From: JBCCTX01 sp964468435
GTDB lineage: Bacteria; Bacteroidota; Bacteroidia; J057
Direction of reading: 5' to 3'
Assembly: GCA_964468435.1 (NCBI GenBank)
Contig: CAYXVE010000016.1
Span: 1 to 64,000 of the forward strand
DNA: 64,000 bases
Positions within the stretch are counted from its first letter, which is position 1. Each line of letters begins with the position of its first letter. Shown here in pieces: positions 8,236 through 16,994 of the stretch. Both the position numbers and the translations under genes were made by a program. The notes under the pieces were generated by a model, which worked only from the letters and a program-made list of their open reading frames with translations, ran no database searches and was not told the origin of the DNA.

Positions 8236-9750
8236 TTACTGATCTGACCATACTTTGGAAAGATAGCTATCACCTTGTGAGAGTCCCGCTACAGCGGCGT
8301 TATAATTTGCTTCATTAAGAACCACTTCATTTTCACTGTATTTGAAACGGCGAGGAATTAATCCCCCTGTTTCGCCAGGGTTAGATCCTGGATTCAGTTG
8401 TGGGAATCCCGTGCGTCGCCAATCAATATAGGCATCAAACTCCTGATCCATGAAATTTTGGATATAGTTCTGAGTGATCACTTTTTCGATCTGCTCTTCG
8501 GTTGAACCTGTCAGGGTACCGTTTTCTGCGATGTATGCATCAATCTGGGCTTCAGTTACTCCGGCATCAGAGAAAGGGGGTACAGACATCGCTGCACGAA
8601 TCCCTTCTTCAAAGAATTGCTGTGCATTGCCGCTTGCATATCCTTTCAAGACTGCTTCCGCTTTATTGAAACTCACACTCGCAAAAGTCATACGATTGAT
8701 GCCTTTGTTGTAGTTTGTAGCCTGACCACTGAACCAGTTTGAATTAGCATTTGAATAGTTGTCCAGATTAGCATTGACATCTGCATATATGGCATCATCC
8801 GGTGCAGCAGGAATACCACGATATTCAGTTGTTCCTGCATCCAGTGATCTTTGCGTAGGCGTTGCAATGATGGGTAAACGAGGGTCATTGGTCTCGATCA
8901 ACAGATCGACAAAAAACTCTCCCAGGAACGGGCGGTCAGATGTTGCCAGATTATCTAGCCCCCACATAGGATGTCTAAAAGCTGGTCCACCATTATCAGT
9001 GGGAAGTACAGCATTGTCATCGGTACTTTCCAGGAGTGGGCCTTGCATTGCCAATGCTGCTTTTTGGCTAGCCAATCCTGCATCGCCATTTTCAATTCCC
9101 AGTGCCATTCTGAGCATCAAGGAATTTCCGTATTTTACCCACTGTTGAGGTTCTCCACCGTAGAAAACGTCTGCACCACCGAAGGCAGCTATTGAAGAAC
9201 CTCTGAGGGTATTAATCGCCGCTTCCAATCGATTGAACAGATCAGCAATAATTACTTCTTGAGCATCATATACAGGCGAGGTAGCTTCCTCAGGCTGAAG
9301 TGCCTGGGAATAAGGGATGTCTCCTACCATTTGAGTTAGGTAATACCATAGTTCAACGGATAATATTTCGATCTCAGCTTTCTTTACATTGCTGAATTCC
9401 CCTGGATCCTCTTGTGCGTCTACTTCCTCAATGGCCTTTTTTAAGTCAGAAAGTAGCAAATACTTATCATTCCAAAATCCTGCATAGTCTTGACCTCTGT
9501 CCTGATAATGAGCCATAGAAAAGCCACTATTTTGATTACCATTGTGCTGCACCCAGTTTCCAAGCATCAAAATACTAAATACCCAATAGCCTCCCTGGTG
9601 GGCGTTCCATTGAGCATTCGTAAACAAGAAATCTCCAGGAACTTGTGGGGGACTAGTAGGATTGGTGTTGATTTCTTCAAAATCGTCTGTACATGAAAAC
9701 AGGATAAAAGCAGAAATCAGAAATGTATATAATAATTGTTGAAACTTCAT
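8236..9750 (-). CDS. SusD/RagB-family outer-membrane glycan-binding lipoprotein (SusD-like_2 type)
   Basis: 504 residues. The N-terminus is a lipoprotein signal with the lipobox LFSC (Cys20), followed by EINTNPTSP, a typical opening of this SusD branch. The remainder has the alpha-helical, TPR-like composition of the family and ends with a conserved aromatic-rich C-terminus (IDWRRTGFPQL, PRRFKYSENE). SusD proteins cap the SusC barrel at the cell surface and present ligand for TonB-dependent import. The SusC partner ends 35 bp upstream in the same direction, so the two are co-transcribed. The substrate cannot be read from the sequence. Confidence 0.92.
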   Translation of the reverse strand: MKFQQLLYTFLISAFILFSCTDDFEEINTNPTSPPQVPGDFLFTNAQWNAHQGGYWVFSILMLGNWVQHNGNQNSGFSMAHYQDRGQDYAGFWNDKYLLLSDLKKAIEEVDAQEDPGEFSNVKKAEIEILSVELWYYLTQMVGDIPYSQALQPEEATSPVYDAQEVIIADLFNRLEAAINTLRGSSIAAFGGADVFYGGEPQQWVKYGNSLMLRMALGIENGDAGLASQKAALAMQGPLLESTDDNAVLPTDNGGPAFRHPMWGLDNLATSDRPFLGEFFVDLLIETNDPRLPIIATPTQRSLDAGTTEYRGIPAAPDDAIYADVNANLDNYSNANSNWFSGQATNYNKGINRMTFASVSFNKAEAVLKGYASGNAQQFFEEGIRAAMSVPPFSDAGVTEAQIDAYIAENGTLTGSTEEQIEKVITQNYIQNFMDQEFDAYIDWRRTGFPQLNPGSNPGETGGLIPRRFKYSENEVVLNEANYNAAVAGLSQGDSYLSKVWSDQ

Positions 9751-9785
9751 TGATAAAATTCGTTAAATTTCTTCTGGAAATAGGA

Positions 9786-12700
9786 TTAAAAAGTGATGGT
9801 TAAATCTGCTCCAAATGTTCTGGCTATCGGGAATGACATGCTCTCCATTCCAATTACAGTACCTCTGTTTGTATTGCGATTGAAGATGTAAGCATCAGGG
9901 GCAAAGCCTGGGGTATTCTTCTGCAGGTATCCAAGATTTCTCCCTAAAAAAGCAAGGCGTAAGGCTTTAAAAGGAGTCAACCCAACAATAGATTGCGGAA
10001 ACTGGTATCCCAGTGTTACTTCCCTAACAGCTACATAGCTTCCATCATATACAAATTCCTCAGTTACTGCTGTTGTAGATCCAGGAGCTGCATTTAACCA
10101 GTAATCCTGTGCAGTGATAGCACGCGTATTTCTTTCTCCGGTAGATACCCATACTCCGGTTGCATCCTGTTGAGCAACAAATCCATCTACTACTAGCCCT
10201 CCTTCACGATTCGCCGCAGTCCATTCACCTGTACCATACAGTGTCATATACATGTTTGACTGAGAGTAAATGTCAAACCCCTGAGCTATATCCAGGAATA
10301 CTCCTAAGCTAATCCCTTTGTAATTGAAGTTTGTTCTAAATCCTCCCATCCAGTCAGGCACTGCATTTCCTACTTTCTTCCTTCCTGCAGTGATAATAGG
10401 AAGACCGGTATCAGAGTTAATCAATAGATTCCCCGCGTCATCTCTTTCATAAAATCTCCTTGAATAGATATTTCCGAATTGATCTCCGACGTCAACAAAT
10501 GCATCTACATTACGGTCTCCAGAGCCTGTACGGAATCTGTCAATATCTTCTGTAAGCGCTACGATTTCAGATTGATTGGAAGAGACGTTGAAAGAAAGAT
10601 CCCAACTAAAATCAGGAGTTTGGATAGGAGTACCTCTTAATAATAGCTCAAATCCTGTATTGGTAACTTCTCCTGCATTGATCTGGCGGTTGGTAAAACC
10701 AGTAGCTGTTGATACTCCTGCATTCAGAATCTGATTCTCAGTTGATGCATCATAGAATGTAAAATCCAGTCCTAAGCGGTTTTGGAACATAACTAATTCC
10801 AAACCAACTTCTAAAGATGTTGTCAACTCATTTTGAAGATCAAAAAAGGGTTGCCTGTTCTGGAAGCTTGCCAGAGTCTGTCCTTGGTAGGTATTGCCAC
10901 CCAGATTGTATACCCCGGTAGTTTGATAGGGATTTCCAGAATTACCAGCCTCCGCCCATGAACCACGAATCTTAACCAGATCAAACATTTCGGGCAATTC
11001 AACTGCATCAGATAAAATGAATCCTAAGCTAGCTGAAGAATAGATGAAAGACCAGTTATCAGGTGATAAGGTAGAACTCCAGTCATTACGTGTAGTAACA
11101 TCCAGGAATAACCATTCGTCCCAGCTTAGTTGACTAAATCCATATAAAGAGTGAATTTGAGAGTTTGAGAATCCAAATATTCTACCCACATTTTTGGTGT
11201 TATTTACCACATAAAGATTAGGAGTAGAAAAATCACTACCTGTAGCTCCTACAATACGAGTCCAGAATTCCTGGAAATTACCTCCAAAGCTCAACGAAAC
11301 TGCAAATTTATCAGTTACCTTCAGCTGACTGGCAGAAAGCAAAAAGTCTGCGTTTGTTTCGCGAATCTGCTGTGTACGATTAGATACATTACCTATATTT
11401 CTTGCTACACGAGTTCCCTGATCCTCATATTCATACCTTTGGTCTGTATAGGCATCGTGGGCAATTTTTGCAGAAAGTGATAACCAATCTGTGAAATCAT
11501 AGGTCAATTTGGCAAATCCGATCACCCGGTTACGGTCATCTTCATTACGGGTTCTGTTTACAGACCAATAAGGATTACCTGTAAAGGTACCGTTTGACCA
11601 ATGTCTTTCTTTTCCAACCTGAAGTAAGTCATTACTATATCCTACGATTTTGCCTAAATCATCGGGTCCGATGGCAAATTTTTCAAGACTTTGAATAGGC
11701 ACATCTCTGGGAATATATCGTAGTGCGTACATAACGTTTTGTTGCTCATCTGCAAGATTCGGGCGATTGACAGACTCCTGGTAGATATAATTGATTTTTA
11801 CATCAGCAGAAAGACGTTTTGTAAGCTGAGCACCTACTCGCAGGTTTGCGCTATACCTCTCCAACTCATTGGTGGGAAGCATGCCATCCAGTTTTGTATA
11901 TCCACCCGTAAAGCTATAATTGATGCGTTCGCTAGATCCAGAAAGATTGATCGAGTTATTCCAGTTAATCTCTTCTTCCAGAAAGTCTTTTGCATTGTCT
12001 GGTTGAGGACTAAATGTGCGTAGATCTCCAAATACATCATAATATTGTTGGCCTTCCATACGAGGGCCCCATGAGGGGGGTCCTTCAGGAGATCCTCCTG
12101 TAGGGGTTGGAAATCCCTGAGGGATGCCTGTTACGCTTCCGTCATTGGCCAAGATCTCCCCATCTGCAGTTCTTACGTGGGTAAACTGGCCATTTAATCC
12201 CTGGCCATATTCGTTCTGGAATTCTGGCAACACTGAGGGCAATGCGTTACCATAAGTAACTCCAGAATTTAACGTAACCTGCATCTTTCCAACACCTTTA
12301 CCTGTTTTAGTAGTAATAATGATTACCCCATTTGCTCCACGTTGACCGTAGAGTGCAGCGGCATTAGGCCCTTTTAGTACAGAAACAGATTCGATCTCAT
12401 CTGGATTTAAGTTTGATAAAGCGTCGCCGTAATCACGACCTCCCCATGCACCAGCAGATCCGAGTACCGAATTATCAATGATTACACCATCAATTACATA
12501 CAAAGGTTGGTTGTTTCCAGTAAGTGAATTGTTACCCCGAATAATAACACGTGTTGCTCCTGCTGGTCCTGAACCTCCTTGAGTAATATTAACTCCGGCT
12601 ACACGACCTTGAAGTGCGTTGGCTACACTCAGCGTTTGTGCATCAGCTAGGGCTTCTCCGTCTACCTCGGTAACAGAATATCCCAATGATTTTTTTTCGC

Positions 12701-13079
12701 GTTCGATACCCAAAGCCGTAATAACAATTTCGTCAGTCGTTAGGTCTTGTTGTGCGAGTATTACATCGATCGTTGACCGGTTTCCAACAACAATCTCTTG
12801 TCTTTGAAAACCCAAAAAGGAAAAAACGAGTACTGTATTATCTCCTAAAACAGACACAGAATACTTGCCAACTGCATCAGTTTGAGCTCCCTGGGTCGTA
12901 CCCTGAATTACAACAGTTACACCTACCAGTGGATCTCCGTCACTGTTGGTAACAGTTCCTGATACTGTCCTCTGGGCAATAGCAAATACCCCGATGAACA
13001 TGATAAGTGTAAGGAGGCTAATTTGCTTCCAGTTTAGAGATGTATACTTACATCTTGGAAGCGTAGTAGTTTGGTTCAT
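9786..13079 (-). CDS. SusC/RagA-family TonB-linked outer-membrane protein
   Basis: 1,097 residues. It has a long N-terminus with signal peptide (hydrophobic LLTLIMFIGVFAIAQ). A carboxypeptidase-regulatory-like domain follows (about 37-110, VSGTVTNSDGDPLVGV), then a plug domain (about 120-240, with QPLYVIDGVIIDN and the SusC-typical GQRGANGVIIITTK). The C-terminal two thirds is a beta-barrel. No STN domain precedes the regulatory-like domain, so it is not expected to signal through the FecR at 22 kb. It imports an oligomeric nutrient together with the SusD encoded directly downstream. The 875-bp upstream gap is the likely promoter region. Confidence 0.93.
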   Translation of the reverse strand: MNQTTTLPRCKYTSLNWKQISLLTLIMFIGVFAIAQRTVSGTVTNSDGDPLVGVTVVIQGTTQGAQTDAVGKYSVSVLGDNTVLVFSFLGFQRQEIVVGNRSTIDVILAQQDLTTDEIVITALGIEREKKSLGYSVTEVDGEALADAQTLSVANALQGRVAGVNITQGGSGPAGATRVIIRGNNSLTGNNQPLYVIDGVIIDNSVLGSAGAWGGRDYGDALSNLNPDEIESVSVLKGPNAAALYGQRGANGVIIITTKTGKGVGKMQVTLNSGVTYGNALPSVLPEFQNEYGQGLNGQFTHVRTADGEILANDGSVTGIPQGFPTPTGGSPEGPPSWGPRMEGQQYYDVFGDLRTFSPQPDNAKDFLEEEINWNNSINLSGSSERINYSFTGGYTKLDGMLPTNELERYSANLRVGAQLTKRLSADVKINYIYQESVNRPNLADEQQNVMYALRYIPRDVPIQSLEKFAIGPDDLGKIVGYSNDLLQVGKERHWSNGTFTGNPYWSVNRTRNEDDRNRVIGFAKLTYDFTDWLSLSAKIAHDAYTDQRYEYEDQGTRVARNIGNVSNRTQQIRETNADFLLSASQLKVTDKFAVSLSFGGNFQEFWTRIVGATGSDFSTPNLYVVNNTKNVGRIFGFSNSQIHSLYGFSQLSWDEWLFLDVTTRNDWSSTLSPDNWSFIYSSASLGFILSDAVELPEMFDLVKIRGSWAEAGNSGNPYQTTGVYNLGGNTYQGQTLASFQNRQPFFDLQNELTTSLEVGLELVMFQNRLGLDFTFYDASTENQILNAGVSTATGFTNRQINAGEVTNTGFELLLRGTPIQTPDFSWDLSFNVSSNQSEIVALTEDIDRFRTGSGDRNVDAFVDVGDQFGNIYSRRFYERDDAGNLLINSDTGLPIITAGRKKVGNAVPDWMGGFRTNFNYKGISLGVFLDIAQGFDIYSQSNMYMTLYGTGEWTAANREGGLVVDGFVAQQDATGVWVSTGERNTRAITAQDYWLNAAPGSTTAVTEEFVYDGSYVAVREVTLGYQFPQSIVGLTPFKALRLAFLGRNLGYLQKNTPGFAPDAYIFNRNTNRGTVIGMESMSFPIARTFGADLTITF

Positions 13080-13954
13080 AAATAAATAAATTTAGTTTGA
13101 ATAATAATAGTTTTAGTGTAGGGCCGTAATTTCTCCTCTTCTGATTAATCTTGAGTTACGGATAAGAAAGTTAACAAGTGATTTTATTCTTAAATAATAA
13201 TAGTGATTATCACGTTTGGTTAAGTATGTTCCTGAATGAGTATCAAATTGTTAAACCTAATACATTTTATATACGCCATAGAGATTGAATAATATTTAGG
13301 AATATCCCATATGATTTGATTCCTGACAACCATTAATAACTCATTTTACATGCCAATCTAATATAGGAATTTTTCCCTATGAAAATTATCTAAGACGAAT
13401 AAAAAAGATTCATTCGAGACTTATATTGCGAGACTTATATCGACTTTTGGATGGTCAGCATGTGTTTAAACTTGATCTTTGTTTTTCAAAGATAATTAAC
13501 TTGTTCCCAACTATGACATCCCGTAGCGACCTCCCTTTTGATGCAGCCTCAAAGTTAATAGGTGCTTTTTCTGGTTATGAACCATAACAGAGCAACTTAC
13601 CAGCAACTAAGCTACTTTGACCATGAAGAAAGATCATAACAACCTTCCCTCAGGGAGGCTCTCAAAAGGCCTCAACAATAAAATTTGCTGAACATGTACG
13701 TTTTAACAGCCTACTATTTATACAATAAAATAAAATTTATATCTATATCCTATGCCGTGTTTAGATAAAGTTAAAAAAAAACTTTTAAGAACCCATCTGG
13801 TAGTTAACATCCAGGGAAAAACAACGTACTCATTTCTCGGTAGTTATGATACAAATTGGGAAAGAACTACGTAAATTACCACTCAATCTTAATTGAAAGA
13901 CCTCTCTTAACTTAATGTAGATACATACTATATGTATCCACTTATATAAAGCAC
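13080..13954. other. 875-bp non-coding region between a sulfatase gene and the SusC/SusD operon
   Basis: I see no gene on either strand. It should contain the promoter and leader of the SusC at 9786-13079. A 12-base direct repeat (CGAGACTTATAT at 13415-13426 and 13429-13440, period 14) could be a regulator site. A minus-strand TATCTTTG at 13497-13504 fits the Bacteroidota -7 consensus TAnnTTTG, but no matching -33 TTTG is evident and it lies about 420 bases from the start codon. Confidence 0.4.
13415..13440. repeat. 12-bp direct repeat with 14-bp period upstream of SusC
   Basis: CGAGACTTATAT occurs twice, separated by TG, about 340 bases upstream of the SusC start codon. The period is short of one and a half helical turns. 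It may be a binding site for a regulator dimer or merely a small tandem slip. Confidence 0.5.
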
Positions 13955-15316
13955 TCATGGACGCTGCCAGGGTATCTGGCCTCCATTCTGTATGTGTTGC
14001 ATCAACAGTGCATTGAGTTCACGATATTTTTGCTGTTCAGCTTCGATGACATTATGCGCTTCAAGGGGATCTTCGGCGAGGTTATAGAGCTCGTAGGGTT
14101 CGTAAGGGCTGTTCTGTAAAAGTTTCCAGTCGCCCATTCTGACAGCATAAATACTCTGCCCTCCATAACGAGTCCCTCCCTCTCTACGGGTGAAAAACAT
14201 AGGGCGTTCGTCGAGGGTAAATGTTTCGCTGAGAAGTTCTGGCAGAAAGCTTTGGCCTTCGATAGAATCCCGGGGACGTTCGCCAGCTACTTCCAGTAAG
14301 GTGGTATATAAATCCATCGAAAGCAATTGAGCCTCAGATCGTGATCCTTCAACGATCTTACCCGGCCAACTCATACAGGTAGGTACCTTAAGCCCACCTT
14401 CATACATACTTTGCTTACCATCTCTCAGAGGTCCATTGTTGGCTTTGCTGGGATTATGCCCTCCATTGTCGCTGGTAAATACAATGAGGGTATTTTCATA
14501 CTGCCCGGAGGCTTTCAGTGCATCCACTACCTGGCCGATTCCAGCATCCATGTGTTCGATGAATGCTACCAACTCAGCTCTGGTGCTGTCTATTCCGGTT
14601 TCGCGCTCCACAACGCGGGTTACCCATTCCTCAGGAGGCTGGACGGGGAAATGGGGAGCATTGTAAGACAGATACAGGAAAAACGGACGATGGTCGTCTG
14701 CTTGGCTGTTGATATAATCCACGGACCACTGCGTAAACAGGTCTGTCGCATGTCCCTCCGGATCGATTTCCCGACCATTGAAGCGCATGTAGTTGATCCC
14801 ATGCCTGCGATGTGTCCAATAGTCATCCATCATATCTCCCAGCCAACCATGAAAGTAATCAAAGCCTCTTTCGACAGGTGTATTGGGGGATTCTAACCCC
14901 AAGTGCCATTTTCCGATAAGGGCCGTATGGTATCCCGCTCGTTTGAGTTCTTGAGGCAAAAGTGTGGCAGCAGGATCGAGATAGCCCCAGTTGTTGTCGG
15001 CATGAGTGCGGATCACCCCGGGAACGCCTACATAGTCCTGGTATCTGCCAGTAAGCAAAGCCGCTCTGGTCGGAGAACACACCGGGCAATTCGCATAAAA
15101 ATTGTCAAAACGCATGCCAGCAGCGGCAATAGCGTCTATACTGGGCGTCCGGATATCTTCAGTACCATAATAAGATACATCGTGGTACCCCTGATCATCT
15201 GTTAGAATAAGCAGTATGTTGGGAAGGGATTCTTCCTGAGTCGTGATAGAGTGAGCCGGTTCTTTCTGGAGAAAAACTGTAATCAATAAAAGGATATGGA
15301 TAATGATCTGATACAT
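13955..15316 (-). CDS. Secreted sulfatase, family S1, CSPTR active site
   Basis: 453 residues with an N-terminal hydrophobic signal segment. The type I sulfatase signature is complete. NILLILTDDQG supplies metal-binding Asp40 and Asp41. CSPTRAALLTGR carries Cys80, which must be converted to formylglycine. GKWHLG and TSDNGGHN supply further active-site residues. The enzyme hydrolyses sulfate esters, most likely from a sulfated polysaccharide in the periplasm. It lies 233 bp downstream of the second sulfatase in the same direction, with a hairpin between them. Its first 91 codons are repeated exactly at 24641-24913 as part of a 2,081-bp duplication. No intact sulfatase-maturing enzyme is seen in the window. 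Confidence 0.92.
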   Translation of the reverse strand: MYQIIIHILLLITVFLQKEPAHSITTQEESLPNILLILTDDQGYHDVSYYGTEDIRTPSIDAIAAAGMRFDNFYANCPVCSPTRAALLTGRYQDYVGVPGVIRTHADNNWGYLDPAATLLPQELKRAGYHTALIGKWHLGLESPNTPVERGFDYFHGWLGDMMDDYWTHRRHGINYMRFNGREIDPEGHATDLFTQWSVDYINSQADDHRPFFLYLSYNAPHFPVQPPEEWVTRVVERETGIDSTRAELVAFIEHMDAGIGQVVDALKASGQYENTLIVFTSDNGGHNPSKANNGPLRDGKQSMYEGGLKVPTCMSWPGKIVEGSRSEAQLLSMDLYTTLLEVAGERPRDSIEGQSFLPELLSETFTLDERPMFFTRREGGTRYGGQSIYAVRMGDWKLLQNSPYEPYELYNLAEDPLEAHNVIEAEQQKYRELNALLMQHIQNGGQIPWQRP

Positions 15317-15347
15317 AAAGAATATTCATTAATAGGGTAATAAAGGA

Positions 15348-15374
15348 GAGGAAGTCTCAAAAGTCGACTTCCTC
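15348..15374. terminator. Hairpin between the two sulfatase genes
   Basis: GAGGAAGTC pairs with GACTTCCTC around a 9-nt loop. It lies just upstream of the CSPTR sulfatase and well downstream of the CTPSR sulfatase stop. The 27-nt core matches the hairpin at 8153-8179 (other strand) with one mismatch. It could attenuate or end transcription between the sulfatases; no U-run follows on the minus strand, so function is uncertain. Confidence 0.5.
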
Positions 15375-15549
15375 GCATACTTTTTAATGTTTTGCAAAAA
15401 TACTCTGCTTATTGTTAAAGCCCATAAATACAGGCCCATTTTCCAGGGTATGTTAGAGCATAAGTTGAACAAAAGCCTGTCATGATGGACTTACGATACA
15501 GCCCTCGTCAAAATACCATGTAAGTATCCGGGGTGAATCTGGTGACATT

Positions 15550-16950
15550 CTATTCCCGTTCGGCAAGTTGATCCTTACCGGCCTTGAGATTTTGCTGATG
15601 TTCAGCCACAAATTCAGCGATTTGTTCCAACACTTCCGGATGTTTTTCTGCGATATCAAACTGTTCGGAGGGGTCCTCTTGAAGGTTATACAGGAGCGGT
15701 ATCTCGTGATCTTCCCGTTCTCCAAATTGACCGTATTCTCCTTCTGTGATAAAATGTGCCTTATACTCCCCCAACCGGGCAGCATATAGTTCTGGTCCCC
15801 GGTAAAAAAGTACGCCCTGTCGTGGACTTACTTTTCCTTCAAATAGTGTAGGACTTAAGTTTATCCCATCAATGATGCGATCACTGGGAATGGGAACCTC
15901 CGCCAGGGTGCTGACTGTAGTAAACAGATCCATGGTAGATCCCAACTCCCGAATCACTGCGGGCTTAATATTGCCTGGAGACCAGAAGATGCCTGGTTCG
16001 CGCATCCCTCCGTCCCAGGTAGTGCCCTTGCCAGCCCTTAACAATCCTGCGCTTCCTCCATGCGTTTTGAAAGGTAGCCAGGGTCCATTGTCAGAAGTAA
16101 ATATCACAAGGGTATTGTCTGCCAGGCCTTCTTTTTCCAACGCCCTTCTGATTTTACCTACCCCATCATCAATCTCTGCCAGGACATCCCCGTATAATCC
16201 TCTTGACGTTTTTCCTTCAAAATCATCAGAAACAAACAAAGGTATATGGGGTAAACTGTGTGCCAGGTAGATGAAAAAAGGCTCATCAGCATGTTTTTCA
16301 ATAAATTCGACGGTCTCATCAGCATAGCGCCTGGTAATGGTATGCTGGTTAGCAGGTCGTTCTAATTCTTCAGTATTTCTCAATAGAGGTACATTAAAAT
16401 CTGCTACCAGGATAGAATCGGGATTATCCATGATTTGCCGGTACCGCTTTTTCCCGACAAAGTCCATATCGTTGGAGTAGGGAATGCCAAAGTAATAGTC
16501 AAAGCCATTATTGGTCGGAAGGTACTGCTCGTGATGACCCAGATGCCACTTTCCAATGCAAGCCGTGGCATAACCCATTTCTTTGAGCTGCTCTGCCAGG
16601 GTAATTTCCGATGGAGGGAGTCCATGGACGGAGTTAGGAAACAGCACCCTGCTCTTGTTGCTACACATACCGCTTCTCACGGGAAGCCGTCCTGTCATTA
16701 ACGCTGCTCTACTGGGGGTACACACACTGGAAGCAGCATAGAAGTTGGTCCAGCGTTGGCCTTCCCGGGCCATCTGGTCCAGGTTGGGGGTTTCCATCGT
16801 TGGATGTCCATAGCAGCCCAGATCACCATAGCCTAAGTCATCAGCAAAAATGATGATGAAATTCATTTTCTCAGAAGAGGGCTGTGCCATAAGCCCCACG
16901 GTATTACTAAGGATACAGCATGCCAGTAATAAAAAACTGCGAGTAGTCAT
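15550..16950 (-). CDS. Secreted sulfatase, family S1, CTPSR active site (copy A)
   Basis: 466 residues. The signal peptide ends near VGLMAQ. FIIIFADDLGYGD gives the metal-binding Asp pair (37-38). CTPSRAALMTGR holds the formylglycine precursor Cys77. GKWHLG and FTSDNGPW complete the active site, and the region WDGGMREPGI is typical of arylsulfatase A-like S1 enzymes. It probably removes sulfate from a polysaccharide whose import is handled by the SusC/SusD encoded upstream (SusD stop 44 bp away). The entire gene is present again, unchanged as far as I can read, at 25147-26547. Confidence 0.93.
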   Translation of the reverse strand: MTTRSFLLLACCILSNTVGLMAQPSSEKMNFIIIFADDLGYGDLGCYGHPTMETPNLDQMAREGQRWTNFYAASSVCTPSRAALMTGRLPVRSGMCSNKSRVLFPNSVHGLPPSEITLAEQLKEMGYATACIGKWHLGHHEQYLPTNNGFDYYFGIPYSNDMDFVGKKRYRQIMDNPDSILVADFNVPLLRNTEELERPANQHTITRRYADETVEFIEKHADEPFFIYLAHSLPHIPLFVSDDFEGKTSRGLYGDVLAEIDDGVGKIRRALEKEGLADNTLVIFTSDNGPWLPFKTHGGSAGLLRAGKGTTWDGGMREPGIFWSPGNIKPAVIRELGSTMDLFTTVSTLAEVPIPSDRIIDGINLSPTLFEGKVSPRQGVLFYRGPELYAARLGEYKAHFITEGEYGQFGEREDHEIPLLYNLQEDPSEQFDIAEKHPEVLEQIAEFVAEHQQNLKAGKDQLAERE

Positions 16951-16994
16951 AGATTATCTTTTATATCAATTTACACAAAAAACCATACTTATGT

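Noticed and set aside
14411..14896. 161-codon plus-strand open frame
   Set aside because: Antisense shadow of the CSPTR sulfatase; no domain or signal features of its own.
15480..15785. 101-codon minus-strand open frame, repeated at 25077-25382
   Set aside because: Overlaps the sulfatase 3' end in another frame. Its double occurrence only reflects the DNA duplication.
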